8,508 nucleotides of DNA, taken from positions 1 to 8,508 of the forward strand of contig CAYIYO010000066.1 in assembly GCA_964367715.1 (NCBI GenBank), in the 5' to 3' direction. The notes beneath the pieces are model-generated. The model saw only the letters and a list, made by a program, of their open reading frames with translations, made no database searches and was not told the origin of the DNA. Positions 1-6,449 of this stretch are shown here, piece by piece. A program made the position numbers and the translations under genes. Position 1 is the stretch's first letter; each line of letters starts with the position of its first letter. The stretch comes from CAYIYO01 sp964367715 (GTDB lineage Bacteria > Chlamydiota > Chlamydiia > Chlamydiales > Criblamydiaceae).

Positions 1-422
1 AGCGCTTCTTCTCTATGGGCATAATTGGAACGTTGATCGAGAGTAAGTTTAGCATCGAAATAGCCACCTTCCCAGGGTTCGATACACGTGTCTAAATAAA
101 GGACATTCTTTTCTTGACAGAGATTGATGAGGGCGATGCTTGAAACATTGACTGAAAGGTTAAGAAGGAAATCGTTTTCATTAAGAATAGGACCGAGCAC
201 CGTCTGATAATTTTCAATTGTAAGCGCTTTGTTGATAAAGGAAATTCCGTGCTGTTCTGCCACAGATTGTCCCCTTTCGTCCGCACTGATGATCATAATT
301 TCTGATCGGGAAATATCAAAATGGCGGAGGATAAGAGGGAGCGTGCCTTGGCCGATGCTGCCGAATCCGATGATGACCAGTTTGCCTGACATCCGCTTAT
401 ATTTCTTATATTCCGTGACCAT
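1..422 (-). CDS. hss: Homospermidine synthase, N-terminal part (gene runs off the left edge)
   Basis: Homospermidine synthase makes sym-homospermidine from putrescine in an NAD-dependent cytosolic reaction, part of polyamine metabolism. Reading leftward from the ATG at 422-420, 140 codons are open to the window edge with no stop. After a short lead there is a Rossmann nucleotide-binding motif, GFGSIGQG, near residues 18-25, followed by TLPLILRHF. Further on come NLSVNVSS and a segment LYLDTCIEPWEGGYFD, then RSNYAHREEAL at the edge. From memory of the family, these blocks line up with the N-terminus of Blastochloris viridis homospermidine synthase (GFGSIGRGTLPLIERHF, LYIDTVVEPW, RSNYALRE). The start is supported by a purine-rich AAGGTGG about 7 nt upstream; an internal ATG at 392 is less likely. 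The gene is divergent from the quinone reductase gene at 670. Most of the protein, including the C-terminal domain, lies outside the window, so intactness cannot be judged. Confidence 0.88.
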   Translation of the reverse strand, partial: MVTEYKKYKRMSGKLVIIGFGSIGQGTLPLILRHFDISRSEIMIISADERGQSVAEQHGISFINKALTIENYQTVLGPILNENDFLLNLSVNVSSIALINLCQEKNVLYLDTCIEPWEGGYFDAKLTLDQRSNYAHREEA

Positions 423-669
423 TTTCCTACCACCTTTCAAACAATAACTTTTAATAGACGTAACAAAAGATTTTATCTTATTTACCAATAAATAGGCATC
501 AAAAAACAATTAAAAAATCTTTCATCATTTCATCTCTATTTTTGTTATTTTCAAAGAAAATTCCTATCGGACGGCAGGTTCCTTATGCGTATTTTTTTTA
601 TAGAAAACGGTCGTTTTAAATGCAATGAATTGCCATGATGAAACTTTATGATTAATCAAGGAGATTCCA
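423..669. promoter_or_regulatory. Divergent intergenic control region
   Basis: This 247-bp AT-rich stretch lies between the divergent hss and quinone oxidoreductase genes and contains no credible coding sequence. It must carry promoters for both directions. On the plus strand a TATAGA box at 599-604 follows a run of eight T's and could be a -10 element, but no good -35 matches it. A TATGAT at 647-652 is an alternative, also without a clear -35. Toward hss the sequence is rich in TAAAAT- and TATTAA-like boxes and none stands out. A short dyad AAGAT-TTT-ATCTT lies at 467-479. A strong ribosome binding site AAGGAG occupies 658-663, 6 nt before the ATG at 670. Exact promoters cannot be assigned by eye. 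Confidence 0.5.
604..617. promoter_or_regulatory. Small dyad AAAACG-GT-CGTTTT, possible operator
   Basis: Six-base perfect inverted arms AAAACG and CGTTTT are separated by GT. The dyad lies directly after the TATAGA box at 599-604 and 52 bp before the quinone oxidoreductase start. If that box is a -10 element, the dyad would cover the transcription start, a usual place for a repressor site. It is short and AT-rich, so chance is a real alternative. Confidence 0.25.
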
Positions 670-1620
670 ATGAAAGCGATGGTGATTGATTCTTTTGGCG
701 GGCAGGAAATGATGCGGATGGAGGAGATACCGACACCAGAGCCAGCTCCGAATGAGGTGCAAATTCGCGTTCGTTATGCGGGGGTTAATCCTATTGATTG
801 GAAGATTCGAGAAGGGTATTTAAACGATCGCTTGCCCCATCATTTCCCTATTGTCCTAGGATGGGATGCAGCGGGAGAGGTTTCGGCTATTGGTATTGAT
901 GTTAAGGACTTTAGAGCGGGCGATGCCGTCTATGCGTATTGTCGCAAGCCCATGATTAAGTTAGGAACTTTTGCAGAATACGTCTGTGTCGAAGCGAGCC
1001 ATGTTGCATTGAAACCAACGAATATCAGTTATGCAGAGGCGGCGGGGATTCCCCTTACTGCGCTTACGGCGTGGCAGGCCTTGTTTGAGTTTGCTCAGCT
1101 AAAAAAGGGGCAGACGATCTTAATTCAAGCGGGTGCCGGCGGAGTCGGTACGTTTGCGATCCAGTTTGCCCACTTATTTGGCGCGACGGTTTTGACAACG
1201 GCAAGTGCAAAAAATCATGGATATGTGAAAGAATTAGGTGCCGATGTTGCGATTGACTATACAAAAGAAGATTTCATTACGCATGTGAAAGAGCGCTATC
1301 CGCAAGGAGTGGATGTTGTGTTGGAATCAATGGGAGGCGACACCCTTAAAGAGAGCTTGGAGTGTGTGCGTGAGGGAGGATGCCTTGTATCTATCTCTGA
1401 ACACATCGACCAGAGCTACGGAAAAGAGCGTAACATTAAAACAGGATTCGTTTTTGTTGAGCCTAAAGGGGATCAGCTGAAAAATATTACGCAGTTGATC
1501 GAACAAGGGAAAATTGTGGCTCCTGCGGTGAAAGAGTTTCCTTTGGCCGATGCTGCGGGTGTGTTAGAGCTGAATAAAAAGGGACACACCCAAGGAAAGC
1601 TTGTCCTCAAGGTAAATTAG
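670..1620 (+). CDS. Zinc-independent MDR-family NAD(P)H:quinone oxidoreductase / enoyl reductase-like protein
   Basis: This is a 316-aa cytosolic oxidoreductase of the medium-chain dehydrogenase/reductase superfamily, quinone oxidoreductase branch, which uses NADPH to reduce quinones or activated double bonds. The N-terminal catalytic (GroES-like) half includes RYAGVNPIDWKIREG (about 35-49) and LGWDAAGEVSAIG (63-75). The cofactor-binding half has the Rossmann motif AGAGGVG at about 154-160, followed by QFAHLFGATVLTTAS. The cluster of four structural-zinc cysteines and the catalytic zinc ligands of alcohol dehydrogenases are absent, which fits the zinc-free branch. The length is typical for a complete protein. 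The ATG is well supported by AAGGAG 6 nt upstream. Only 9 nt separate its stop from the next gene, so the two are probably co-transcribed. The physiological substrate cannot be inferred. Confidence 0.9.
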   Translation: MKAMVIDSFGGQEMMRMEEIPTPEPAPNEVQIRVRYAGVNPIDWKIREGYLNDRLPHHFPIVLGWDAAGEVSAIGIDVKDFRAGDAVYAYCRKPMIKLGTFAEYVCVEASHVALKPTNISYAEAAGIPLTALTAWQALFEFAQLKKGQTILIQAGAGGVGTFAIQFAHLFGATVLTTASAKNHGYVKELGADVAIDYTKEDFITHVKERYPQGVDVVLESMGGDTLKESLECVREGGCLVSISEHIDQSYGKERNIKTGFVFVEPKGDQLKNITQLIEQGKIVAPAVKEFPLADAAGVLELNKKGHTQGKLVLKVN

Positions 1621-1629
1621 GGATTTTAG

Positions 1630-2757
1630 ATGTCTGATCGATCAATTTTTATTGGGGCAACCGGGCAGGATGTGGGAAAAACCACACTTTGTTTGGGAAT
1701 TATTGCTGGATTAAAAAAGCGGTATTCTCGCATTGGATTTATTAAGCCTGTAGGACAGCAACATGTCACCGTTGAGCCTGGTGTCATTGTTGATAAGGAC
1801 GCCTATTTATTCAAAAAATATTTCAACATTGAGTCGGGTTGGGAACAGATGAGCCCTGTTATCATCCCTTCCGGCTTCACGCGCGAGTTTTTAGATGGCG
1901 CTGTCTCGGAATCAAGCTTACTCAAAAAAATAGAAACAGGATATCACTCCATCCGTTCTCAACACGACTATACCGTTGTCGAAGGGACAGGACATGTTGG
2001 AGTTGGATCCATCGTCGAACTCTCTAACGCAAAAGTTGCTTCTCTTCTCGGACTAGATATGGTCATCATCGCTTCTGGAGGATTGGGATCGGCTTTTGAC
2101 GAACTTGCGATGAACATTGCGTTATGCAAACAGCATCGAGTCAATGTGCGCGGAGTGATCCTCAACCGTGTCTACGATGATAAAAGGGAAATGATTAGTG
2201 AGTATTTCCCTAAAGCGTTGAAGCGATGGAACATTCCCCTATTGGGATGTGTCCCTTACGATTCCTTTCTTAGTAAACCTTCAATCCAAGATTTTGAGGC
2301 TCTTTTTAATACTACGCTGCTTTCTGGAGCACAGCACCATTTTCGCCATTTTGAAAGCGTACGCTTGTCTGCGGGCTCCGTCGATACATATAAAAAAGAG
2401 ATGATTCCTAACGAGCTGATTATCACCCCGGCAAGTCGCGAAGAGATCATTCGTGCAACGCTCGACAAGCACCGTGAGGTGTTTGCTTCTGAAGGAAAGG
2501 ATTTTCGTGGGGGAATGATATTGACTGGACGTCATCCTCCTAGCGAGGCAATCATCGAAGAGATTCGCAGCGTCGACATTCCAATCCTTTACGCTCCTAT
2601 CTGCAGCTATGATGCGATGAAGAAGATCACTTCTTTTATTGCTAAGATACGATTAGAAGACGTATTAAAAATAGAAAAAGCGATCGCTCTTGTCGAGCAT
2701 CACATCGATTTTGATCTTCTCTGCAAGCCTAGCTCTTGCTCTGCTGTTATCAACTGA
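1630..2757 (+). CDS. BioD-like P-loop / DRTGG-domain protein (phosphotransacetylase N-terminal-like)
   Basis: A 375-aa protein whose N-terminal two-thirds resembles dethiobiotin synthetase and the BioD-like N-terminal domain of long phosphate acetyltransferases (COG0857-type). The P-loop GATGQDVGKTT is at residues 9-19, with Lys17 and Thr18 as expected nucleotide-phosphate ligands. A second conserved block, VVEGTGHVGVGS, at about 117-127 matches the BioD region VEGAGG. VRGVILNRV at about 173-181 and IPLLGCVPYD at 202-211 are typical of this P-loop family. The C-terminal region, about 220-345, with ITPASREEII and DFRGGMILTG, fits a DRTGG domain. The phosphotransacetylase catalytic domain is missing, so phosphotransfer to acetyl-CoA is not predicted. 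A regulatory or ligand-sensing role is an inference from the family. AGGGA overlapping the upstream stop serves as the ribosome binding site, indicating coupling to the oxidoreductase gene. Its last 58 bp overlap the convergent heptosyltransferase gene. Confidence 0.82.
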   Translation: MSDRSIFIGATGQDVGKTTLCLGIIAGLKKRYSRIGFIKPVGQQHVTVEPGVIVDKDAYLFKKYFNIESGWEQMSPVIIPSGFTREFLDGAVSESSLLKKIETGYHSIRSQHDYTVVEGTGHVGVGSIVELSNAKVASLLGLDMVIIASGGLGSAFDELAMNIALCKQHRVNVRGVILNRVYDDKREMISEYFPKALKRWNIPLLGCVPYDSFLSKPSIQDFEALFNTTLLSGAQHHFRHFESVRLSAGSVDTYKKEMIPNELIITPASREEIIRATLDKHREVFASEGKDFRGGMILTGRHPPSEAIIEEIRSVDIPILYAPICSYDAMKKITSFIAKIRLEDVLKIEKAIALVEHHIDFDLLCKPSSCSAVIN

Positions 2758-3740
2758 GCGAATAACGGATCTGGCGAAAGCGTGCTCATGCATGCTCCTG
2801 TCGGACATGTGCGCAGAACCGGACAACGTTTTTCGAAGTGACGTCCGTACGGACATTCCCCTTGATAAAAGAGGTGTTCTTTTCCTTGGGGCGCATATTT
2901 CTTTGCTGAGGAAGGACCAAAAACACTGAAAGTAGCGACTCCAACCGTTGCTGCGAGGTGAAGAGGGAGGGAGTCGACAGCGATGACAAGACCCATTTCC
3001 TTCATGCGATTCTGTAAGAGCGGAAGAGGCATATAATCCGCCACCATCGAACATTCTGAAAAATGCGTATGCAGGGCCTCACAATATTCTTTTTCTTTTG
3101 CATTTCCCCACACAAACAAAAATTCCCCTTCATATGTTGCTGAAATCCTCTCCAATAAGCTTTTCAATGTAGCAAAAGGAAGCTGTTTATTTTTCCATGC
3201 CGAGCCCGGACATACCATGAATTGAAAAGGATCGGACCTATTGTGTAATGGAAGAGAAGGAGCACAAACGGGAGCATCGTCGTTAAAATAGCGTTGTACC
3301 AGAAATAAATAGTCGTCGCGGATGTTGTTTCCCTTAGGAGGATTGTACTGTTGTGAGGTAAAAAGACAGTTAAGGCCTTCAGCTACAGTGGATTTTCCGA
3401 ATCCTACTTTTGTAGAAGCATTTGCAAACAAAGTAATTAATCCCGATTTGGTGTTGCCTTGAAGATCAAATACCAGATCATATTTTTTCTTTCTGAGTTC
3501 CTTTCGAAAACTATTCAACGCAGAGAAAGTCTGATAACTCAAAGGAGAGCGTCGCCATGTTTTTGTGTCGATAGTGAGAGTGTTGTTGACGGCAGGATGC
3601 TCTTTTACAAGAGCTTCAAAAGGCTTTTCTATTACCCAATCGATTGTTGCATCGGGATATTTATTGCGTAGATAGGTTAGGGCGGGAAACGCGTGGATGA
3701 TATCCCCTAACGACGATGCCTTTACGATCAATATTTTCAT
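2700..3740 (-). CDS. waaC: Glycosyltransferase family 9, lipopolysaccharide heptosyltransferase I-like
   Basis: This enzyme would transfer a heptose from ADP-heptose onto the Kdo-lipid A core at the cytoplasmic face of the inner membrane. The 346-aa protein opens with MKILIVKASSLGDIIHAFPAL, a close match to the WaaC N-terminus, and Asp13 falls at the position of the conserved WaaC catalytic base. VFDLQGNTKSGL (90-101) follows. The second Rossmann domain has VCPGSAWKNKQLP (176-188), a variant of the nucleotide-sugar/phosphate-binding block. AVDSLPLHLAA (254-264) corresponds to the family block usually written DTGLSHLAA, and VFGPSS (273-278) follows. The C-terminus carries a cysteine-rich CPVLRTCPTGACM stretch, seen in many GT9 proteins. 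The ribosome binding site is weak (AGAGAAG about 7 nt before ATG). The gene lies 87 nt after the pseudouridine synthase stop with no terminator visible. Acceptor and sugar are inferred; another GT9 heptosyltransferase is possible. Confidence 0.85.
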   Translation of the reverse strand: MKILIVKASSLGDIIHAFPALTYLRNKYPDATIDWVIEKPFEALVKEHPAVNNTLTIDTKTWRRSPLSYQTFSALNSFRKELRKKKYDLVFDLQGNTKSGLITLFANASTKVGFGKSTVAEGLNCLFTSQQYNPPKGNNIRDDYLFLVQRYFNDDAPVCAPSLPLHNRSDPFQFMVCPGSAWKNKQLPFATLKSLLERISATYEGEFLFVWGNAKEKEYCEALHTHFSECSMVADYMPLPLLQNRMKEMGLVIAVDSLPLHLAATVGVATFSVFGPSSAKKYAPQGKEHLFYQGECPYGRHFEKRCPVLRTCPTGACMSTLSPDPLFAQLITAEQELGLQRRSKSM

Positions 3741-3827
3741 TTTATTTCTTCTCTACGTTAACACAAAACCAATACGTCTGGACTGTAGGAGCCTTTGTAG
3801 AGCTAAACGCAGAGGCGCAGAGAGATT

Positions 3828-4715
3828 CTACGTCTGCAATCCAAGGTCCTGCATTGCCCGGAGCATATCATCTGGTATAGGCGCTTGCAAGCACAACATC
3901 TCTTTAGTGTGTGGATGCCGTAACGTCATTTCTAATGCATGCAACAAGCAGCGCGGGGGCGTGTAGCGACACATAAAACGCTCTCCATACAGATCATCTC
4001 CAAGGATTGGATGCCCGCTTTCGCTGAGATGAACACGGATTTGATGCGTGCGCCCTGTGAGTGGAGTGCAACGCAAAAGGGCTGTTGCTGACGCTGCCGC
4101 CCTCCTTTCTACCTTCCATTCTGTACGTGCTCGACTCCCCTTTCCTTTTGGAACGGATCCCCAAAAAGGACGCCCCCCTCTTTCCCCCCTCTTTGCTAAC
4201 TCATTCTCAATGTGGCCTTTGTTAGCGCTGGGAATCCCATCGACAATGGCAAGGTAACTTTTTTTTACCTGCAACTGTTGAAATTCTTTAATCAAGCGTT
4301 GACGCGTGTCTTCATTCTTAACAAAAATTAAAATACCGCTAGTGTCGCGGTCGATACGGTGGCCTAAAAAAAGGTTCTGTTCGGTTTTCTGTAGGAGAGC
4401 CAGCAACTGTTCAGAGGTGATTCCTGGAGGCTTATTGTAGATAAGAAAGAATTCGTCCTCAAAAAGGAGGGAGACAGAGTTTTTTTGTGCGCTTTTTTTA
4501 GAAAGGAGGCGCTGCGCAGCATCCGCATCGAACACAATCCGATCCCCTGCGACAACTGTTGCAGAGGCAAAGCGCTCCTTGCATCCGTTCACTTCACAGC
4601 AATTGCGTTCAAGTGCCGCTTTAATTTTCCGTTGAGAAAAAGTGGGAAGACAGTCCGACAAGAACTGCACTAATTTTTTCCCTGATTGTTCTTTAGAAAC
4701 CGTCCATTGGGGCAT
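3828..4715 (-). CDS. RluA-family RNA pseudouridine synthase with S4 domain
   Basis: It converts specific uridines in rRNA or tRNA to pseudouridine. In the 295-aa protein an N-terminal S4 RNA-binding domain (about 1-65) contains FSQRKIKAALERNCCEVNG and VVAGDRIVF. The catalytic domain has the hallmark HRIDRDTSGILIF at 119-131, in which Asp122 is the expected catalytic nucleophile. KSYLAIVDG (152-160) and GRTHQIRVHL (221-230), the second conserved RluA block, follow, then GHPILGDDLYG. The length is normal for RluA/RluC/RluD proteins. The target uridine cannot be told from the sequence, so no symbol is given. The ATG lies 2 nt after the pheS stop codon with only a weak GGCGG ribosome binding site, so translational coupling to pheS is likely. 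Confidence 0.92.
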   Translation of the reverse strand: MPQWTVSKEQSGKKLVQFLSDCLPTFSQRKIKAALERNCCEVNGCKERFASATVVAGDRIVFDADAAQRLLSKKSAQKNSVSLLFEDEFFLIYNKPPGITSEQLLALLQKTEQNLFLGHRIDRDTSGILIFVKNEDTRQRLIKEFQQLQVKKSYLAIVDGIPSANKGHIENELAKRGERGGRPFWGSVPKGKGSRARTEWKVERRAAASATALLRCTPLTGRTHQIRVHLSESGHPILGDDLYGERFMCRYTPPRCLLHALEMTLRHPHTKEMLCLQAPIPDDMLRAMQDLGLQT

Positions 4716-4717
4716 TG

Positions 4718-5746
4718 TTATACCGCCGGGAATTGCCTTAGAAAGCGCAGGTCATTTTCTGTGAAGCGCCGTACATCGTCGATGCCATACTTCAACATAT
4801 AAAGACGTTCGACGCCCATTCCCCAAGCAAAGCCTGTGTATTTTTCTGGATCGATGCCGGCATTGCGGAGAACTTCTGGATGGATCATTCCTGCTCCAAG
4901 CACTTCGAGCCAACCTGTATGCTTACAGATATTGCATCCTGCACCTGAACAGCGAAGACAGGCGACATCGCCTTCTAGCCCAGGTTCAACAAAAGGGAAA
5001 TAGCTGGGACGAAAGCGTGTTTCGACATCGGATTTAAATAATTTTTTTATAAATTCATCTAAAGTGGAGATTAGGTCAGCAAAAGTAACATTTTCATCGA
5101 TGTAAAATCCTTCGACCTGATGAAAAAACACGTGGGAGCGGGCAGTGATTGTTTCATTCCGATAAACTTTACCGGGTGAAATCACGCGCAGCGGGGGTTT
5201 TGATGATTCTAATACGCGGGATTGGACGTTGCTTGTATGCGTACGCAAGAGAGTTTCTGCGTTGACGTAGTAGGTGTCTTGCATGTCGCGTGCAGGATGG
5301 TCGGCGGAAAAATTTAAGGCTTCGAAATTGTAATAGTCGGTTTCAATTTCAGGACCATATTCGACGCTAAAGCCCATTCCTGTGAGAATGTCGATAATTT
5401 CGTCCAGGGCTTGTGTGATGACGTGTTTGCGACCGGCGAAGTGACGGCGTCCCGGAAGAGTGATATCGACACTTTCGCTTTTTAGACGTTGGTCTTCTTC
5501 GAGAGTGACGAGATGGGACTGGATGGCTGTTACTTGGTTTTCGATGGCAACTTTAAGGTCGTTGATGGTTTTTCCAAGAAGGGGTCGTTCTTCTGTGGAG
5601 GCATCTTTGAGGGCTTTCATGAGGTCTTGAATCGGACCTTTCCTTCCCAAGTATTTGACTTTTAAAGCTTCGATATCAGCCGTTGTACGAACCTGTGCGA
5701 GGTCGTCGGCGAATTGTTTGTGGATGAGATTGATTTCCTGCTGCAC
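4718..5746 (-). CDS. pheS: Phenylalanyl-tRNA synthetase alpha subunit
   Basis: PheS is the catalytic subunit of the heterotetrameric PheRS that charges tRNA-Phe in the cytosol. The 342-aa length is standard. Residues 1-90 form the predicted coiled-coil tRNA-binding arm. The class II core follows: HPARDMQDTYYV (150-161), RTHTSNVQSRVLE (168-180), motif 2 in RVISPGKVYRNETITARSH (187-205) with FFHQVEGF after it, and motif 3 in GFAWGMGVERLYMLKYGIDD (305-324). A CxxC-x4-CxxC cluster (Cys263, 266, 271, 274) lies before TGWLEVLGAGM; it also occurs in Bacillus-type PheS proteins and is not odd. The start codon is GTG, 6 nt after GGAG. The gene lies 40 nt beyond the rplT terminator. pheT does not follow, so the beta subunit must be encoded elsewhere. 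Confidence 0.97.
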   Translation of the reverse strand: MQQEINLIHKQFADDLAQVRTTADIEALKVKYLGRKGPIQDLMKALKDASTEERPLLGKTINDLKVAIENQVTAIQSHLVTLEEDQRLKSESVDITLPGRRHFAGRKHVITQALDEIIDILTGMGFSVEYGPEIETDYYNFEALNFSADHPARDMQDTYYVNAETLLRTHTSNVQSRVLESSKPPLRVISPGKVYRNETITARSHVFFHQVEGFYIDENVTFADLISTLDEFIKKLFKSDVETRFRPSYFPFVEPGLEGDVACLRCSGAGCNICKHTGWLEVLGAGMIHPEVLRNAGIDPEKYTGFAWGMGVERLYMLKYGIDDVRRFTENDLRFLRQFPAV

Positions 5747-5766
5747 TTCGTTCTCCGCGCTAAAAA

Positions 5767-5772
5767 ACTATA
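5767..5772 (-). promoter_or_regulatory. pheS: Candidate -10 box for pheS
   Basis: Between the rplT terminator and the pheS GTG the minus strand reads TATAGT, a near-consensus -10 element. It would start transcription about 12-15 nt before pheS, leaving just enough leader for the GGAG site. With a 17-bp spacer the -35 position falls in the terminator T-tract (TTTTTT), which is poor. Read-through of the terminator is the alternative source of pheS mRNA. Confidence 0.3.
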
Positions 5773-5786
5773 TTTCGTTGAAATGC

Positions 5787-5820
5787 AAAAAAAAAGAAAG
5801 CCTGTCAATGACAGGCTTTC
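5787..5820 (-). terminator. Strong Rho-independent terminator after rplT
   Basis: Read on the minus strand, a perfect 11-bp stem GAAAGCCTGTC / GACAGGCTTTC (5810-5820 and 5796-5806) closes on a 3-nt ATT loop and is followed at once by nine T's (5795-5787). It begins 5 nt after the rplT stop codon. This is a textbook intrinsic terminator that should end most transcripts of the infC-rpmI-rplT unit before pheS. Confidence 0.95.
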
Positions 5821-5825
5821 TACGA

Positions 5826-6182
5826 CTAAGCTAGGACCGCTTTCGCACGTCCTGCTACGACGGCAAAGCCGACAGGATCGTTGATTGCCAGGTCGGCTAA
5901 AATCTTTCTATCAAGCTCACATCGCGCTTTATTCAATCCATGAATAAATTTGCTGTAAGAGATGCCGTTGATTTTCGCAGCGACAGCTATACGCGTTGTC
6001 CACAAGCGACGAAACGTACGTTTCTTTTGCTTGCGGTGAATGTAGCTAAACATTAACGCGCGTTTTACAGCTTCTTGTGTTAAACGAAGGTGGTTCTTAC
6101 GATCCCCCCAAAACCCTTTGGCTCGTTTATGGATTCTTTTTTTGCGACGATGAGAAGCGACAGCGTTGGTTACTCTTACCAT
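5826..6182 (-). CDS. rplT: 50S ribosomal protein L20
   Basis: L20 is an early-assembly protein of the large ribosomal subunit that binds 23S rRNA; in several bacteria it also represses its own operon. The 118-aa length is standard. The basic N-terminus MVRVTNAVASHRRKKRIHK leads into the signature AKGFWGDRKNH (21-31), then LWTTRIAVAAKINGISYSKF in the globular domain, and DLAINDPVGFAVVAGRAK near the end. The ATG follows AAGGAG by 9 nt, and that site overlaps the rpmI stop codon, so the two genes are tightly coupled with a 13-nt spacer. A strong terminator follows. Confidence 0.97.
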   Translation of the reverse strand: MVRVTNAVASHRRKKRIHKRAKGFWGDRKNHLRLTQEAVKRALMFSYIHRKQKKRTFRRLWTTRIAVAAKINGISYSKFIHGLNKARCELDRKILADLAINDPVGFAVVAGRAKAVLA

Positions 6183-6195
6183 TGCTCAATACTCC

Positions 6196-6390
6196 TTATA
6201 CGCACATCAAGCGTTTAAACGTCTTCACCATCGATGCATCCAGTATACCTGCACCTCTGAGTTGGCGTTTGCGCTTTGCTGTTTTCTTTGTCAATATGTG
6301 TCGTTTCCCAGGACGTGCAAATTTTAGCTGTCCTGATCCTGTACACTTAAATCGGGCCGCAACGGCCTTCTTTGTTTTCATCTTCGGCAC
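6196..6390 (-). CDS. rpmI: 50S ribosomal protein L35
   Basis: L35 is a small, very basic large-subunit ribosomal protein. The 64-aa product has the family start MPKMKTKKAVAARFKCTGSG, then PGKRHILTKKTAKRKRQLR, and is full length. The start codon is GTG at 6390-6388, giving the canonical MPKMK N-terminus; GAGGAG 7 nt upstream is an excellent ribosome binding site. The VAARFKCTGSGQLK block looks like chlamydial L35. It lies between infC (59-nt spacer with possible hairpins) and rplT (13 nt). Confidence 0.97.
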   Translation of the reverse strand: MPKMKTKKAVAARFKCTGSGQLKFARPGKRHILTKKTAKRKRQLRGAGILDASMVKTFKRLMCV

Positions 6391-6397
6391 TGTAATA

Positions 6398-6448
6398 CTC
6401 CTCGAATTCAGCTCGATTCGCAGATTTTCCGAGCCGATACTTGCTCGG
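6398..6448 (-). promoter_or_regulatory. Paired hairpins in the infC-rpmI spacer overlapping the rpmI ribosome binding site
   Basis: On the transcribed minus strand, just after the infC stop, CCGAGC and GCTCGG (6448-6443 and 6434-6429) can form a 6-bp stem with an 8-nt loop. Next, CGAAT and ATTCG (6420-6416 and 6407-6403) can form a weaker 5-bp stem whose 3' arm touches the GAGGAG ribosome binding site (6403-6398). The GCTCG arm of the first stem can instead pair with CGAGC at 6415-6411, so the structures may compete. No T-run follows, so this is not a terminator. In E. coli the L20 translational operator acts on rpmI; whether this spacer does the same is inference. Confidence 0.4.
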
Positions 6449-6449
6449 C

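Noticed and set aside
229..447. Plus-strand open frame opposite the hss gene
   Set aside because: It is antisense to a coding frame with strong homospermidine synthase motifs and has no convincing content of its own.
2665..3054. 129-codon minus-strand open frame inside the heptosyltransferase gene
   Set aside because: It is an alternative frame of the clear GT9 gene, with low-complexity composition and no family resemblance.
3741..3827. 7-bp direct repeat CGCAGAG-G-CGCAGAG (3808-3822) in the rluA-waaC gap
   Set aside because: There are only two copies, with no further units or hairpin with a T-run; too short to call a repeat element, operator or terminator.
6429..6448. CCGAGC/GCTCGG hairpin considered as a terminator after infC
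   Set aside because: The stem is short (6 bp) and is followed by AAAATCTG on the transcribed strand, not a T-run; rpmI and rplT are clearly in the same unit.
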